DNA of 64,000 bases from an uncultured Thermomicrobiales bacterium (GTDB taxonomy: Bacteria; Chloroflexota; Chloroflexia; Thermomicrobiales; UBA6265), in the NCBI GenBank assembly GCA_902806335.1, contig CADCWG010000149.1, positions 1 through 64,000 on the forward strand, written 5' to 3'. Shown piece after piece: positions 43,991 to 53,974 of this stretch. The translations under genes and the position numbers were made by a program. Under the pieces are notes generated by a model. That model worked only from the letters and a program-made list of their open reading frames with translations. It was not told where the DNA came from and ran no database searches. Each line of letters opens with the position of its first letter. The first letter of the stretch is position 1.

Positions 43991-44766
43991 CTTGTCCGTA
44001 TGATAATGCCGTCGCGGGGTGGTGTCCAGTCAGCCGGCGCCGCCCGACCGGAGGCGATCCCGAGAGTCGGCGCCGGCACACCCCATCCGACGCACGCGTC
44101 GTCCGGCCGTCGGCTCGCCAAGCCGAACGCGAAAGCGCGTCCCTCCCGGCCGTGCTACGCCGGAGACCGGCCCCGCCGCATCGGCGCGGGGTCGAGAGGC
44201 TCAAGCCGGCGACCAGCGCCCGCGGTTCCGACTCAGGCAACCCGTCCGAACGACGACGCTGAGTCCCACCGGGCACGGGCTTTGGGACAGGGTAGGGAAA
44301 CGAGCGCGGTGTCGGCGCGTCGTCGCGGACCGGGGTCTTCGTCTGGAGACCGGTCCCGCTGTTGACCCTTTAGGGGAGATAAACGAGCGGTCGGGGGCGT
44401 CATCGCGAGATGCCGAGATACCGACCTCTGGCGGGTACGCCGGATGACACCGGGCCGAGCGCACTGGGCAGACGGGGCATGCGGTCTGGCCCACCCGCCG
44501 CCAGGGGCGGCGGGTGCGTACCTCGCGGCGTGACGGGACATCGCGGGGAGCGCCGCGTCCACGGCATCGAGCCTACGGCGCGTCACCAGCGGGGACCAGT
44601 ACGCGGCGTGGTCCCACCCACCACACCCTCACGCCGATAGGCGCGGAGTCACCGGGCGAGACCTCCCACCTGGGCGTCGCTACGACGACCGCGGCTCTGC
44701 GCCTGAGGCACCTTCGGCGCGCCGGCGCGGGGAGAACTCAGCGGTCGCCAGCGCCGACCCGGCGCA
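43991..44766. other. Long non-coding stretch between recombinase and receiver gene
   Basis: 776 bp with no convincing coding frame. A slightly AT-richer patch near 44359-44392 and an 11-bp hairpin (44492-44516) are the only structures noted. Confidence 0.45.
44492..44516 (-). terminator. 11-bp hairpin downstream of receiver-like gene
   Basis: CACCCGCCGCC (44492-44502) pairs with GGCGGCGGGTG (44506-44516) over a 3-nt loop, about 250 bp past the receiver gene's stop. No T-run; could act on either strand. Confidence 0.4.
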
Positions 44767-45213
44767 TCACGCGCCCGGCTCCGGAGCGGCCAGGGCGTAG
44801 CGCGCGACGATGCCCGCCGTGTCGCGGTGAAAGTCACCGTTGGAGACGACGCGGGTCACCCCGGCCGACTTCGCGGCCCGGAGGCCCTCCACGTCCTTGT
44901 GGGCCCCGAAGACGAGCACCGGGGTGACGACCGCGTGGTCGGCGGTCAATGCCGCGATCGCCGCCCAGTCCGGTCCGGCCGAGAGGTCGACGATCCCGAG
45001 CACCGCGGGCGGCGTGGCGGCGCGGACGGCCGTTGCGAACGCCGGGGCGTCCGGCGCGAAGGTCACCTCGTAGCCGAGTCCGCGCAGACCATTGCCGATC
45101 CGGACCCCGAAGAAGAGATCGCGGTTGAGAACGACGATGTGCCCTCGGGTCGTCGCGGGCCGGCCCTGGCCGTCGGTCGGGCCGTCGTTGGTCTCACGCC
45201 GACGATCGGTCAT
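44767..45213 (-). CDS. Degenerate response-regulator receiver domain protein
   Basis: 148-aa stand-alone receiver-like fold. GHIVVLNRDLFFGVRIGNGL is the first strand and helix, LGIVDLSAGPDW has an Asp where the phospho-acceptor would be, and TPVLVFGAHKDVEGLRAAK plus GVTRVVSNGDF fill the later strands. The conserved Thr/Ser (LVFGA) and Lys (VVSNG) of phosphorylatable receivers are missing, as is the early acidic pair, so it is probably phosphate-independent. ATG follows GAGGAGG by 6 nt, a strong site. No kinase or output domain nearby. Confidence 0.75.
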   Translation of the reverse strand: MTDRRRETNDGPTDGQGRPATTRGHIVVLNRDLFFGVRIGNGLRGLGYEVTFAPDAPAFATAVRAATPPAVLGIVDLSAGPDWAAIAALTADHAVVTPVLVFGAHKDVEGLRAAKSAGVTRVVSNGDFHRDTAGIVARYALAAPEPGA

Positions 45214-46104
45214 CCGTTCCTCCTCAGGCGGCCGCTGCGTCCGCCACTGCGTCGGTGGACGAGCGCCATGTCCTGCGCCCGAGCCACTGCCGCGGTCGGC
45301 GCGCGGTCGGCGCGCGGTCGGCAGACGAACCTGGGGCCGATCTGTGCCAAATCGCCCCGGCAACAATAGCCGGCACCGACCGGAACTTGCCGGCTCGATC
45401 CGGATCGTACCGACCGAGGACGGGACGCCCGCATGCGGGTGACGCCCCCCTCGGCGGCAGGAGGCGCGGCCGGGCAGCAGGTTGATGGCCCGGTCGCGGT
45501 GGCGGCGTTCAGCCACCAGGTGGGGCAGGGGCACGCGTCTGCGGCGCCGGTCCCGCTCTAAGGCGCGACGGCGCGACGAGGAGCGACCGCGCGGCCGCCG
45601 TGGACAGAGGCCTGGCGTGTCCCTTGGCGTTCTTCGCCATCGTTGCGTCCTTGCAACGTCTGGGACCAGTACCCCGACGCGGACGTCGCGCCGCGAGACG
45701 CACCCTGGTCTCCGTCGAACGGAGTCGCAGCGGACGGGGAAACGCCGCCGTCGCGACGACCCCGGAGGACGCGGACGACCGCGCCAGTAAGGCCCTAACC
45801 GACCACCGGCCGCCAAGTCGCCGGGCTGCCGGGGTTGGTTGTCCCGGGGAGCCGCGCCACAGTTCCGCAACACCGTCGCCGTACGACGGTGCTACACCGT
45901 GGCTAGGGTGCGAACAGCGGCAGGGGAAGTCGAACGGGTGCCGAACCACCAAACAGCGTTTACCACACCCCTTGACAGGCCGGAAACGCTGCCCTACGGT
46001 AACGACGTTCGGCATCGCTGTACAGTGTTCAGTACGGACGACATGGTCGCCGCGGTCAACGGAATCCCCCACGCCTTGGTGGGGGCACGCTTGGAGGACG
46101 AGGG
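45214..46104. other. Long non-coding divergent region upstream of MMPL gene
   Basis: 891 bp with no supported gene. Contains a 12-bp palindrome CGATCCGGATCG (45396-45407), three direct 11-bp copies of CGCGGTCGGCG (45291-45323, last imperfect) and the MMPL promoter (45972-46000). Confidence 0.5.
45972..46000 (+). promoter_or_regulatory. Strong sigma-70-type promoter for the MMPL gene
   Basis: TTGACA (45972-45977), a 17-nt spacer and TACGGT (45995-46000), about 105 bp before the ATG. A GTAC-AGTGTTCA-GTAC segment just downstream (about 46020-46035) could bind a repressor. Confidence 0.55.
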
Positions 46105-48417
46105 ATGACATCGCTGCTCTCTCCCGCGGGGCTCGCCAGGGCGAGTGCCCGGCGGCCCTGGCTCGTTGTCGGCGGCTGGCTCGCCGCGGTGGTGCTGTCG
46201 ATCGTGCTGGCGGTGACGTCGCTCGGCGGCGTGCTGACCACCGAGATCGCGCTCACCAACAACCCCGAGTCGCTCCAGGGGATCGACCTGCTCGACGAGC
46301 GCATGGGCGAGGACGACGCCGTCTCGGAGACGGTCGTCGTCCGCTCGGAGACCCTCACCATCGACGACCCGGCGTTCCGGGCCGAGGTCGAGCGGGTGAC
46401 GGCGGACGTCGGCGCCTTCCTGGGCGCGGCGGGCAGCGCCGTCAGCTACTACCAGCTCGCCGACCAGGGCGCTCCCGACGCCGCGGGGCTGGTGTCGGCG
46501 GACCGCCACGCCACCCTCGTCCCGGTCAGCTTCACCGGCGGGCTCGACGACGCCAAGGAGCGGTTCGCCGGCTACGAAGACGCCCTCCACGCGAACGCGG
46601 CACCGGGCTTCCAGGTGCTCAGCGTCGGTGACGTGAGCATCGACGAGGAGTTCACCGCCGTCTCGGAGTCGGACCTCCAGACCGCCGAGCTGTTCGGCCT
46701 GCCGATCGCCCTGCTGGTGCTGGTCGTCGCCTTCGGCGCGCTGGTCGCCGCCGGGGTGCCGCTGGCGCTGGCGATCGTCTCGATCATCGTCTCGGTCGGC
46801 GCCGCGGCGCTGATCGGGCAGGTCACCGAGCTCTCCTTCTTCGTCGTCAACATGATCACGATGATCGGCCTCGCCGTCGGCATCGACTACGCGCTCTTCG
46901 TCGTCGAGCGCTACCGCGAGGAGCGGCGCCGGGGCGCGACCCAGGCCGCCGCGATCGCCACCGCCGGTGGCACGGCTACCAAGGCCGTCGTCTTCTCCGG
47001 CCTGACCGTCGTCTTCGCCCTGACCGGGATGCTGCTGATCCCGACCACGATCTTCCGCTCGCTGGGCATCGGCGCGATCCTCGCCGTCATCTTCGCGGTG
47101 CTCGGCACGATGACGTTGGTGCCGGCGATGCTCGCCCTCCTCGGCGACCGGATCGACTGGCCGCGCCGCCGCCGCTACGACGCCGCCACCGCGGCTGCCC
47201 AGCTGGCGCGCGACCGGGAGACGATCCACAGCGGTTTCTGGGGCACCATCACCCGGGTCGTGATGGCCCGCCCCGCCGTCGCCGTCGTCGCCGGCGTCGC
47301 CGTCCTCGGCGCGATGGCACTGCCCTACTTCGACCTCCAGCGCGGCCAGGCGGGCATCGCGACCCTCCCGGACAGCGAGCCCCGGCAGGCGTTCGAGATC
47401 CTCAGCCGCGACTTCGGCGCCGGCCGCCTCGACCCGGTCGAGTTCGCGGTCGACGGGCGACGCGACGATCCCGCCGTCCAGGCCTCGGTCGAGCGGCTGG
47501 TCACGACCCTGAACGCGGATCCCGCGTTCGCCGCCGGCTCGGCGGTGACCGAGTGGAACGGGGCCGGAGACACGGCGCTGGTGACGGCGAGCCTGCTCGC
47601 CGACGGCAGCTCGCCGGAGGCCATCGCCACCATCGACCGCCTCCGCGAGGAGGTCGTCCCGGCCGCCTTCGCCGGCGCCCCCGCCGAAGTCTTCGTGACC
47701 GGCACGGTCGCGGAGAACGCCGACTTCTTCACCGTCGTCGACGACTGGACCCCGATCGTCTTCGCCTTCGTCCTCGGCCTGAGCTTCCTGCTCCTGGTGG
47801 TGGTCTTCCGCTCGGTCGTGATCCCCGTCAAGGCGATCGCGCTCAACCTGCTCTCGGTCGGCGCCGCCTACGGGCTGATGGTGCTGGTCTTCCAGAACGG
47901 CGTCGGGGCGGACCTGCTCGGCTTCCAGGAGACGCCGACGATCGAGGCCTGGGTCCCGATCTTCCTGTTTTGCGTGCTCTTCGGCCTCAGCATGGACTAC
48001 CACGTCTTCCTGCTGAGCCGGATCAAGGAGCACTACGACCTGACCGGCCGCAACGCGGAGTCGGTGGCGGTCGGTCTCCAGTCCACGGCCCGGATCATCA
48101 CCGGCGCGGCGCTGATCATGGTCGTCGTCTTCACCGGGTTCGCGGCGGGCGAGCTGGTGATGTTCCAGCAGATGGGCTTCGGGCTCGCGGTCGCGGTGGC
48201 GCTCGACGCCACGATCGTCCGCTCGGTCCTGGTCCCGGCCGGGATGGCCCTGCTCGGCAAGTGGAACTGGTACCTGCCGAGCTGGCTCAACTGGTTGCCC
48301 GACCTCGGGATCGAGGGGCCGCGTCGCCCGGACCTCTCCTCTGTCCCCACGGCCGGCGCGGTGGCCGCCCCGTCGGCCCTGGTGCCGCCGCCCTACGGCG
48401 AGGGCGCCGACGATTAG
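46105..48417 (+). CDS. MMPL/RND-superfamily membrane transporter
   Basis: 770 aa with the MMPL architecture: TM1 near residues 18-40, an outer domain, five TMs (about 200-350), then a second copy of the same plan. The GIDYALFVVERYREERRRGA motif after TM and its counterpart FGLSMDYHVFLLSRIKEHYD contain the paired Asp-Tyr residues used for proton coupling. These proteins export lipids or hydrophobic compounds. GGAGG precedes the ATG. It stands alone with its own promoter and ends at a convergent terminator. Confidence 0.93.
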   Translation: MTSLLSPAGLARASARRPWLVVGGWLAAVVLSIVLAVTSLGGVLTTEIALTNNPESLQGIDLLDERMGEDDAVSETVVVRSETLTIDDPAFRAEVERVTADVGAFLGAAGSAVSYYQLADQGAPDAAGLVSADRHATLVPVSFTGGLDDAKERFAGYEDALHANAAPGFQVLSVGDVSIDEEFTAVSESDLQTAELFGLPIALLVLVVAFGALVAAGVPLALAIVSIIVSVGAAALIGQVTELSFFVVNMITMIGLAVGIDYALFVVERYREERRRGATQAAAIATAGGTATKAVVFSGLTVVFALTGMLLIPTTIFRSLGIGAILAVIFAVLGTMTLVPAMLALLGDRIDWPRRRRYDAATAAAQLARDRETIHSGFWGTITRVVMARPAVAVVAGVAVLGAMALPYFDLQRGQAGIATLPDSEPRQAFEILSRDFGAGRLDPVEFAVDGRRDDPAVQASVERLVTTLNADPAFAAGSAVTEWNGAGDTALVTASLLADGSSPEAIATIDRLREEVVPAAFAGAPAEVFVTGTVAENADFFTVVDDWTPIVFAFVLGLSFLLLVVVFRSVVIPVKAIALNLLSVGAAYGLMVLVFQNGVGADLLGFQETPTIEAWVPIFLFCVLFGLSMDYHVFLLSRIKEHYDLTGRNAESVAVGLQSTARIITGAALIMVVVFTGFAAGELVMFQQMGFGLAVAVALDATIVRSVLVPAGMALLGKWNWYLPSWLNWLPDLGIEGPRRPDLSSVPTAGAVAAPSALVPPPYGEGADD

Positions 48418-48447
48418 CCGCCCCGGATCGCGTCCTGACGTTGCCGC

Positions 48448-48484
48448 GAGCGAGGGGGGCCGGACTAACCGGCCCCCCTCGCTC
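48448..48484. terminator. 16-bp perfect hairpin, convergent bidirectional terminator
   Basis: Arms 48448-48463 and 48469-48484, loop ACTAA. It sits in the 85-bp space between the convergent MMPL (+) and solute-binding (-) genes and could stop transcription from both sides. Confidence 0.75.
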
Positions 48485-48502
48485 ACGTCGGTGCGCCGAC
48501 GC

Positions 48503-49744
48503 TCAGACGGGCGTGCCCGTCGGGTCGTCGTCTTCCTCCAGCCAGGCCAGGAAGCGCTCCCGGACCGCCTCCCTGTTATCCGCCCAGTAGGTCCAGTCCT
48601 CGACGAACTGGAGGGTCCGCTGCGGCTCGGCGGTGGGCAATACCGCCAGGCGGTCGGGGCGAAGCAGCGCGAGCGCTTCCCGGTTCACCGGTCCAAACGG
48701 CCGCAGCCGGCAGAAGTTGGCGTTGGGACGGGCGCGGGTGGCGTAGCTGATGAAGTCCATCGCCAGGTCCCGGTTCGGCGTCCCCCGCGGCACCACCCAC
48801 CAGTCCGGCGAGAGCATCCCGCCGGCCCACTGGACCCGGACCTTGCCCCGGACGTCGGGCAGGTCGGTCCGCACGTTCCAGGCGCTGGCCAGGCCGACGG
48901 CACCGTTGGCGACCAACTCGACCGGCTGCTTCTGATCCTCCCACCACGCGGAGGCGGGGACGAGCGGCTTGATCCTGTCCAGGCTCGCGAAGGCGAGGTC
49001 GAGGTCGAGGGGATAGAGCCGCTCGGCGGGCACGCCGGCCGCGAGAAGGGCGAACTCCAGCGTGCCGACCGGATCCTTGCGCAGGGAGCGATGCTCGCCG
49101 AACCGCGTCGCGTCCCAGAAGTCGGCCCAGGAGGCGGGGGCATCTGCCGCCTCGGCGGGGTAGGCGATCACCGTCGAGTAGAGGTCGGCGGCGACCCCAT
49201 GGGTCGTGGCGACGCCGAGCTCGGTGAAGAGGTTGGTCCGGTCGACGACCGCGTAGTCCATCTCTTCGAGGTACCGCTCGCGGGCCAGCGGGAGCAGCTG
49301 GTCCGTGGCGATGCAGACCACGTCCCAGATGACCGTCTCCTCGTCGACCTGGCGCCGGAGGTTGGCGATCGCGGTTGACCCCGGTGTCTCCTGCCGCACC
49401 TCCGCGCCGGTGTCGACGGCGAACGGCGCGAAGTACGCCTCTTCCTGTGCCTCCTGGTAGTCTCCGCCGAAGGAGGCGACGGTCAGCGACCGGCCGGCCC
49501 ACCGCTCCGGGTCGAGGTAGCTGGCGATGGGCGAGGCGATCGTGTCCTGGGTGGCGGTGGGGGCCGCCTCGGTGGTCGGCGTCTCGACCGGCCGCGTCGG
49601 GTCGGCCTCATCTCCGCCGCAGGCCGCTGCGCCGAGGGCGACCGTGCCGGTCGCGACGGCGCCGAGCAGCGCCCGGCGGGTGAGCCCGCGGGCCACTTGG
49701 CCGCGCCGGGGGGAGACCCGGCCGGGGGCGGGGTGCCCGCTCAC
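48503..49744 (-). CDS. Solute-binding lipoprotein, spermidine/putrescine-type (paralog 2)
   Basis: 413 aa from a GTG overlapping the upstream gene's TGA (GTGA). A Tat-like lipoprotein signal is present: LTRRALLGAVATGTVALG followed by AAACGG. The mature part matches PotD-type binding proteins: TVASFGGDYQEAQEEAYFAP, EVRQETPGSTAIANL and PDWWVVPRGTPNRDLAMDF. Shares RSLRKDPVGTLEFALL and LYPLDLD with its upstream neighbour, so the two are paralogs. No permease or ATPase genes accompany them. Ligand unknown, perhaps a polyamine or cationic compound. Confidence 0.88.
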   Translation of the reverse strand: MSGHPAPGRVSPRRGQVARGLTRRALLGAVATGTVALGAAACGGDEADPTRPVETPTTEAAPTATQDTIASPIASYLDPERWAGRSLTVASFGGDYQEAQEEAYFAPFAVDTGAEVRQETPGSTAIANLRRQVDEETVIWDVVCIATDQLLPLARERYLEEMDYAVVDRTNLFTELGVATTHGVAADLYSTVIAYPAEAADAPASWADFWDATRFGEHRSLRKDPVGTLEFALLAAGVPAERLYPLDLDLAFASLDRIKPLVPASAWWEDQKQPVELVANGAVGLASAWNVRTDLPDVRGKVRVQWAGGMLSPDWWVVPRGTPNRDLAMDFISYATRARPNANFCRLRPFGPVNREALALLRPDRLAVLPTAEPQRTLQFVEDWTYWADNREAVRERFLAWLEEDDDPTGTPV

Positions 49745-51006
49745 GAGGGCGTCCCGAGGAGCCAGCGGTTGAAGGCCGCGTTCGCGTGGATCTCGTTCTC
49801 CGCCCACCAGGCCACGTCCTGCCGGATCAGCTTCGGCAGGTTCCTCGGCGCGGTCGCCAGCGTCGCCGTGGTGAGCGGGTCGAGCCGGGCGAAGGCGTCG
49901 CTGGTGACCGGCGACAGCCCGGCGGAGACCGCGAGCGCCGCCTGGGTCTCGGGCCGGGTGGCGTAGCGCGCGAAGTCCATCGCCACGTCGGCGTTGGCGG
50001 CACCGGCGGGCACGACCCAGACGTCGGCCAGCAGCAGCCCCTGGTCCCAGACCAGCTCGACCGCGGCGCCGTTGGCCTGCGCCGCCGCCACCCGGTAGCT
50101 CCAGGCGCTGCCGTAGTCGGCCCGGTTCCGGGCGAGCCAGCCGACGGCCTGGCTGCCGGTCTCCCACCAGCGGTCGACGATCCGGCCGCTGATGGCCCGC
50201 AGGCCGTCGACTGCCCGCTCGAGGTCGAGCGGGTAGAGGTCGGACGGCGCGACCCCGACGCCCATCAGCGCGAACTCGAACGTCCCCAGGGCGTCCTTGC
50301 GCAGGGTCCGATCGCCCGGGAAGCGCTGGCGGTCCCACCACTCCCGCCAGGTGCGCGGCACGCCGACCAGCGAGTCGCGCTCGTCACGGCGATACGCGTT
50401 GACCATCGCGTAGGCGAACGCCGGCTGAGCGAAGTCGGTCCCGTCCACCAGGTCAAGGTCGGCGCGGCCGGTCAGCGCCGCGTCGAGCGGGGCCAGTTCG
50501 CCGCGCTCCGAGGCTCCCTGAGCCCACGGCGCGTCGACCAGCATGGCGTCGACGTGCGGGGCACGCCCCTCGGCACGGTCGGCCGCCAGGCGAGAGAGAT
50601 CGACGACCGCGGGCTCCACGGAGCAGCCGGTGGCCGCCGCAAACGGCTGCCAGACGACCCGCTCCATCAGGTCCTGGATGTCATCCCCGTAAGCGGCGAG
50701 CCGCAGGGTCCGTCCGGACCACCGGTCGTCGCCGTACCCGGCGACCGCGCCGACGGGGGTGGCGGCCCGTGGCGGGGTCGGTACCGGCGGACCGGGGTCG
50801 ATCAAATCCTCCTCGCCGCAGCCCAGGAGACCCAGCCCGAGCCCCGCGGCGGCAACACCGAGGAACCGGCGCCGCGTCGAGCGGCCGGGTGGGGTGAGGG
50901 CGATCGGCGGGCGGCGGTACACGGGAGGGCGGACCTCGGCCACGGTCGACGGATACGGCGCCGCGGGGGCGCGGGCGATCACCGCCCGGGGGGGGCTCGC
51001 GGTCAA
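49741..51006 (-). CDS. Solute-binding lipoprotein (paralog 1)
   Basis: 421 aa. The Tat-type signal with lipobox reads STRRRFLGVAAAGLGLG then LLGC. The periplasmic-binding fold is recognisable in LAAYGDDIQDLMERVVWQPF and DVWVVPAGAANADVAMDF. RTLRKDALGTFEFALMGVG and DLYPLDLE are shared with the downstream paralog. The TTG start at 51006 is uncertain, since the Shine-Dalgarno is weak; later starts would shorten only the signal. Lacks an associated permease. Part of a two-gene unit overlapping by 4 bp. Confidence 0.85.
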   Translation of the reverse strand: MTASPPRAVIARAPAAPYPSTVAEVRPPVYRRPPIALTPPGRSTRRRFLGVAAAGLGLGLLGCGEEDLIDPGPPVPTPPRAATPVGAVAGYGDDRWSGRTLRLAAYGDDIQDLMERVVWQPFAAATGCSVEPAVVDLSRLAADRAEGRAPHVDAMLVDAPWAQGASERGELAPLDAALTGRADLDLVDGTDFAQPAFAYAMVNAYRRDERDSLVGVPRTWREWWDRQRFPGDRTLRKDALGTFEFALMGVGVAPSDLYPLDLERAVDGLRAISGRIVDRWWETGSQAVGWLARNRADYGSAWSYRVAAAQANGAAVELVWDQGLLLADVWVVPAGAANADVAMDFARYATRPETQAALAVSAGLSPVTSDAFARLDPLTTATLATAPRNLPKLIRQDVAWWAENEIHANAAFNRWLLGTPS

Positions 51007-51193
51007 TCCCGGCAGGGTACCAACCGGGCGCGAGCCGGGTCAATGATCGGTGACAACTTGCCGGAATCCGCCGTGGGCGCTACGCTGCGTTGCCGGCGCG
51101 CGGCCGGGGAAGGGTTGCGCGCCGTTCCGGGCGCTGCCCGGCGGACCAACGACCCGCCGGGCGGCGGGCCACGGTGAGGGGAGGGCGCGGGCA

Positions 51194-51460
51194 GTGGAGA
51201 CCTATAACGTCTACATGGACGAGTCGCCGACCGGCGACGCCAACGGTGGCGAAGAGGGCGTCGAGGTCGAGTTTCGGGTCGTCCCGGACAGCTCCGACGA
51301 CGGCGACCCGGGAAACAACGCGGTCCTCGCCGGGCTCGACCTGGTCGACCTGATCAACCTCCGCGACGCCCTCCAGCAGGAGATCGACAACTACGCGCTC
51401 ACGGCCCTCGAGGCCGAGGCGAGCGCCGACGAGGGCGACGGCGAGGAGTTGATGCCGTAG
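51194..51460 (+). CDS. Small acidic hypothetical protein (88 aa)
   Basis: 88 aa from GTG 51194 with GGTGAGGGGAGGG upstream. Begins ETYNVYMDESPTGDANGG, then an acidic stretch and a helix VDLINLRDALQQEIDNYALT, ending very acidic (ADEGDGEEL). No family recognised. Divergent from the binding-protein pair and ending 66 bp before a strong terminator hairpin. The composition and good ribosome-binding site support a real gene. Confidence 0.65.
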   Translation: METYNVYMDESPTGDANGGEEGVEVEFRVVPDSSDDGDPGNNAVLAGLDLVDLINLRDALQQEIDNYALTALEAEASADEGDGEELMP

Positions 51461-51525
51461 GTTCCTCGCGGCGGCGCCCGGTGCGGCACGCCGTCGCGAG
51501 ACGCCGACGACCAGGTCCCTGCCTC

Positions 51526-51557
51526 GCGCCCCGCGGCCGGCCCCGGCCGCGGGGCGC
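51526..51557 (+). terminator. GC hairpin with short T tract after small acidic gene
   Basis: A near-perfect inverted repeat of about 14 bp (51526-51540 with 51543-51557) is followed by TCCGTCGTTT, giving a plausible rho-independent terminator. Confidence 0.65.
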
Positions 51558-51585
51558 TCCGTCGTTTGACCGCGACTCACCGGTC

Positions 51586-51614
51586 TTGCGACGACCTACC
51601 GCGTCTGCTACGTT
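51586..51614 (+). promoter_or_regulatory. Candidate promoter of the ABC-F leader
   Basis: TTGCGA (51586-51591), 17-nt spacer, TACGTT (51609-51614). It would start a transcript with about 425 nt of leader before the ABC-F gene. Confidence 0.4.
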
Positions 51615-51718
51615 CTCGTCGCTCGCCGCCAGGTGCCCTCGGCCCGACCCCCTTCGGGCGCGGCACCGATCGACGAGCCCAGCCCCACCCATCCCTCGCG
51701 GGAGAGGTAGGTCCTCCG

Positions 51719-51751
51719 GTGACGAACAACGAGGACATCGCCACCCCTTGA
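51719..51751 (+). CDS. Possible 10-aa leader peptide before ABC-F gene
   Basis: GTG ACG AAC AAC ... CCT TGA would encode MTNNEDIATP. A strong purine run GGGAGAGGTAGG lies 8-19 nt upstream. The ribosome-binding site can pair with the adjacent TCCTCC. Hairpins follow at 51827-51841 and 51866-51878. This resembles the leader peptides that control some antibiotic-resistance ABC-F genes by ribosome stalling, but the evidence is only positional. Confidence 0.35.
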   Translation: MTNNEDIATP

Positions 51752-52047
51752 TGCCGCGGCGGGACCCCGTCGCCGGGTTGACGCGCCCCGTTCGTCTCCT
51801 CTCGAACCGTGCCCTCGCCCCCTCAGCCGCACCCCGTGCGGGTTGAGGCGCGCATCGAGGCCGGCCCTCCGCCGGAGGCTCCCCCAGTGACGGACTAGCG
51901 AGCCCACGCCGAGACGCGCCCCGACGCGTCTCCCTCGCCGTCCCACGCACTGTCAGCGCGACCCACGACGCCTCCCGCCACGGCGGCCCCGATACCGTCG
52001 GGCGCCTCGGGGTGGCGTCGCGTCGCCGTCGCCCGGAGGGCTCCCCC

Positions 52048-53670
<1,623 letters not shown>

Positions 53671-53974
53671 GGCGGGATCCGGGATCCGGGTGATCGGCGG
53701 TGGGAGCGGGGCGTGGGTCAGCCGGGCCCGCGCGAAGCAAGCCTCGACATCGGAGGCTCACGCACCAAGCCGGCTGGGTTCGGCGGGCCCGGATGACACA
53801 TCGACCGGTCGAAGACCGTGAGACGGGGGAGGCCAGCCCACCTGGACCGGCCTCCTTGGCCGCCAGGCGCTCAGAGGGAGGAGAAAAGCGCCGGGAGCCG
53901 GGCCTGGCCCGGCTCCCGACGATCGATCCGTGAGTGTCCGGTCGGCTCGGCGCCTCCGACCCTGAGGGCCGTGG
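53671..53974. other. Intergenic region between convergent ABC-F and glycosyltransferase genes
   Basis: Contains the terminator hairpin at 53892-53918; otherwise GC-rich with no gene seen. A GGATCCGGGATCCGGG direct repeat lies just past the ABC-F stop. Confidence 0.4.
53892..53918 (-). terminator. Rho-independent terminator of the glycosyltransferase/NHL gene
   Basis: An 11-13 bp inverted repeat (53892-53904 with 53906-53918) followed on the minus strand by GCGCTTTTCTCC, i.e. a stem with a T tract, 57 bp past the stop codon. Confidence 0.7.

Noticed and set aside
45509-46111. 200-aa minus-strand frame upstream of the MMPL gene as a TetR-type regulator
   Set aside because: The translation is Arg/Pro-rich without a helix-turn-helix and overlaps the strong MMPL promoter.
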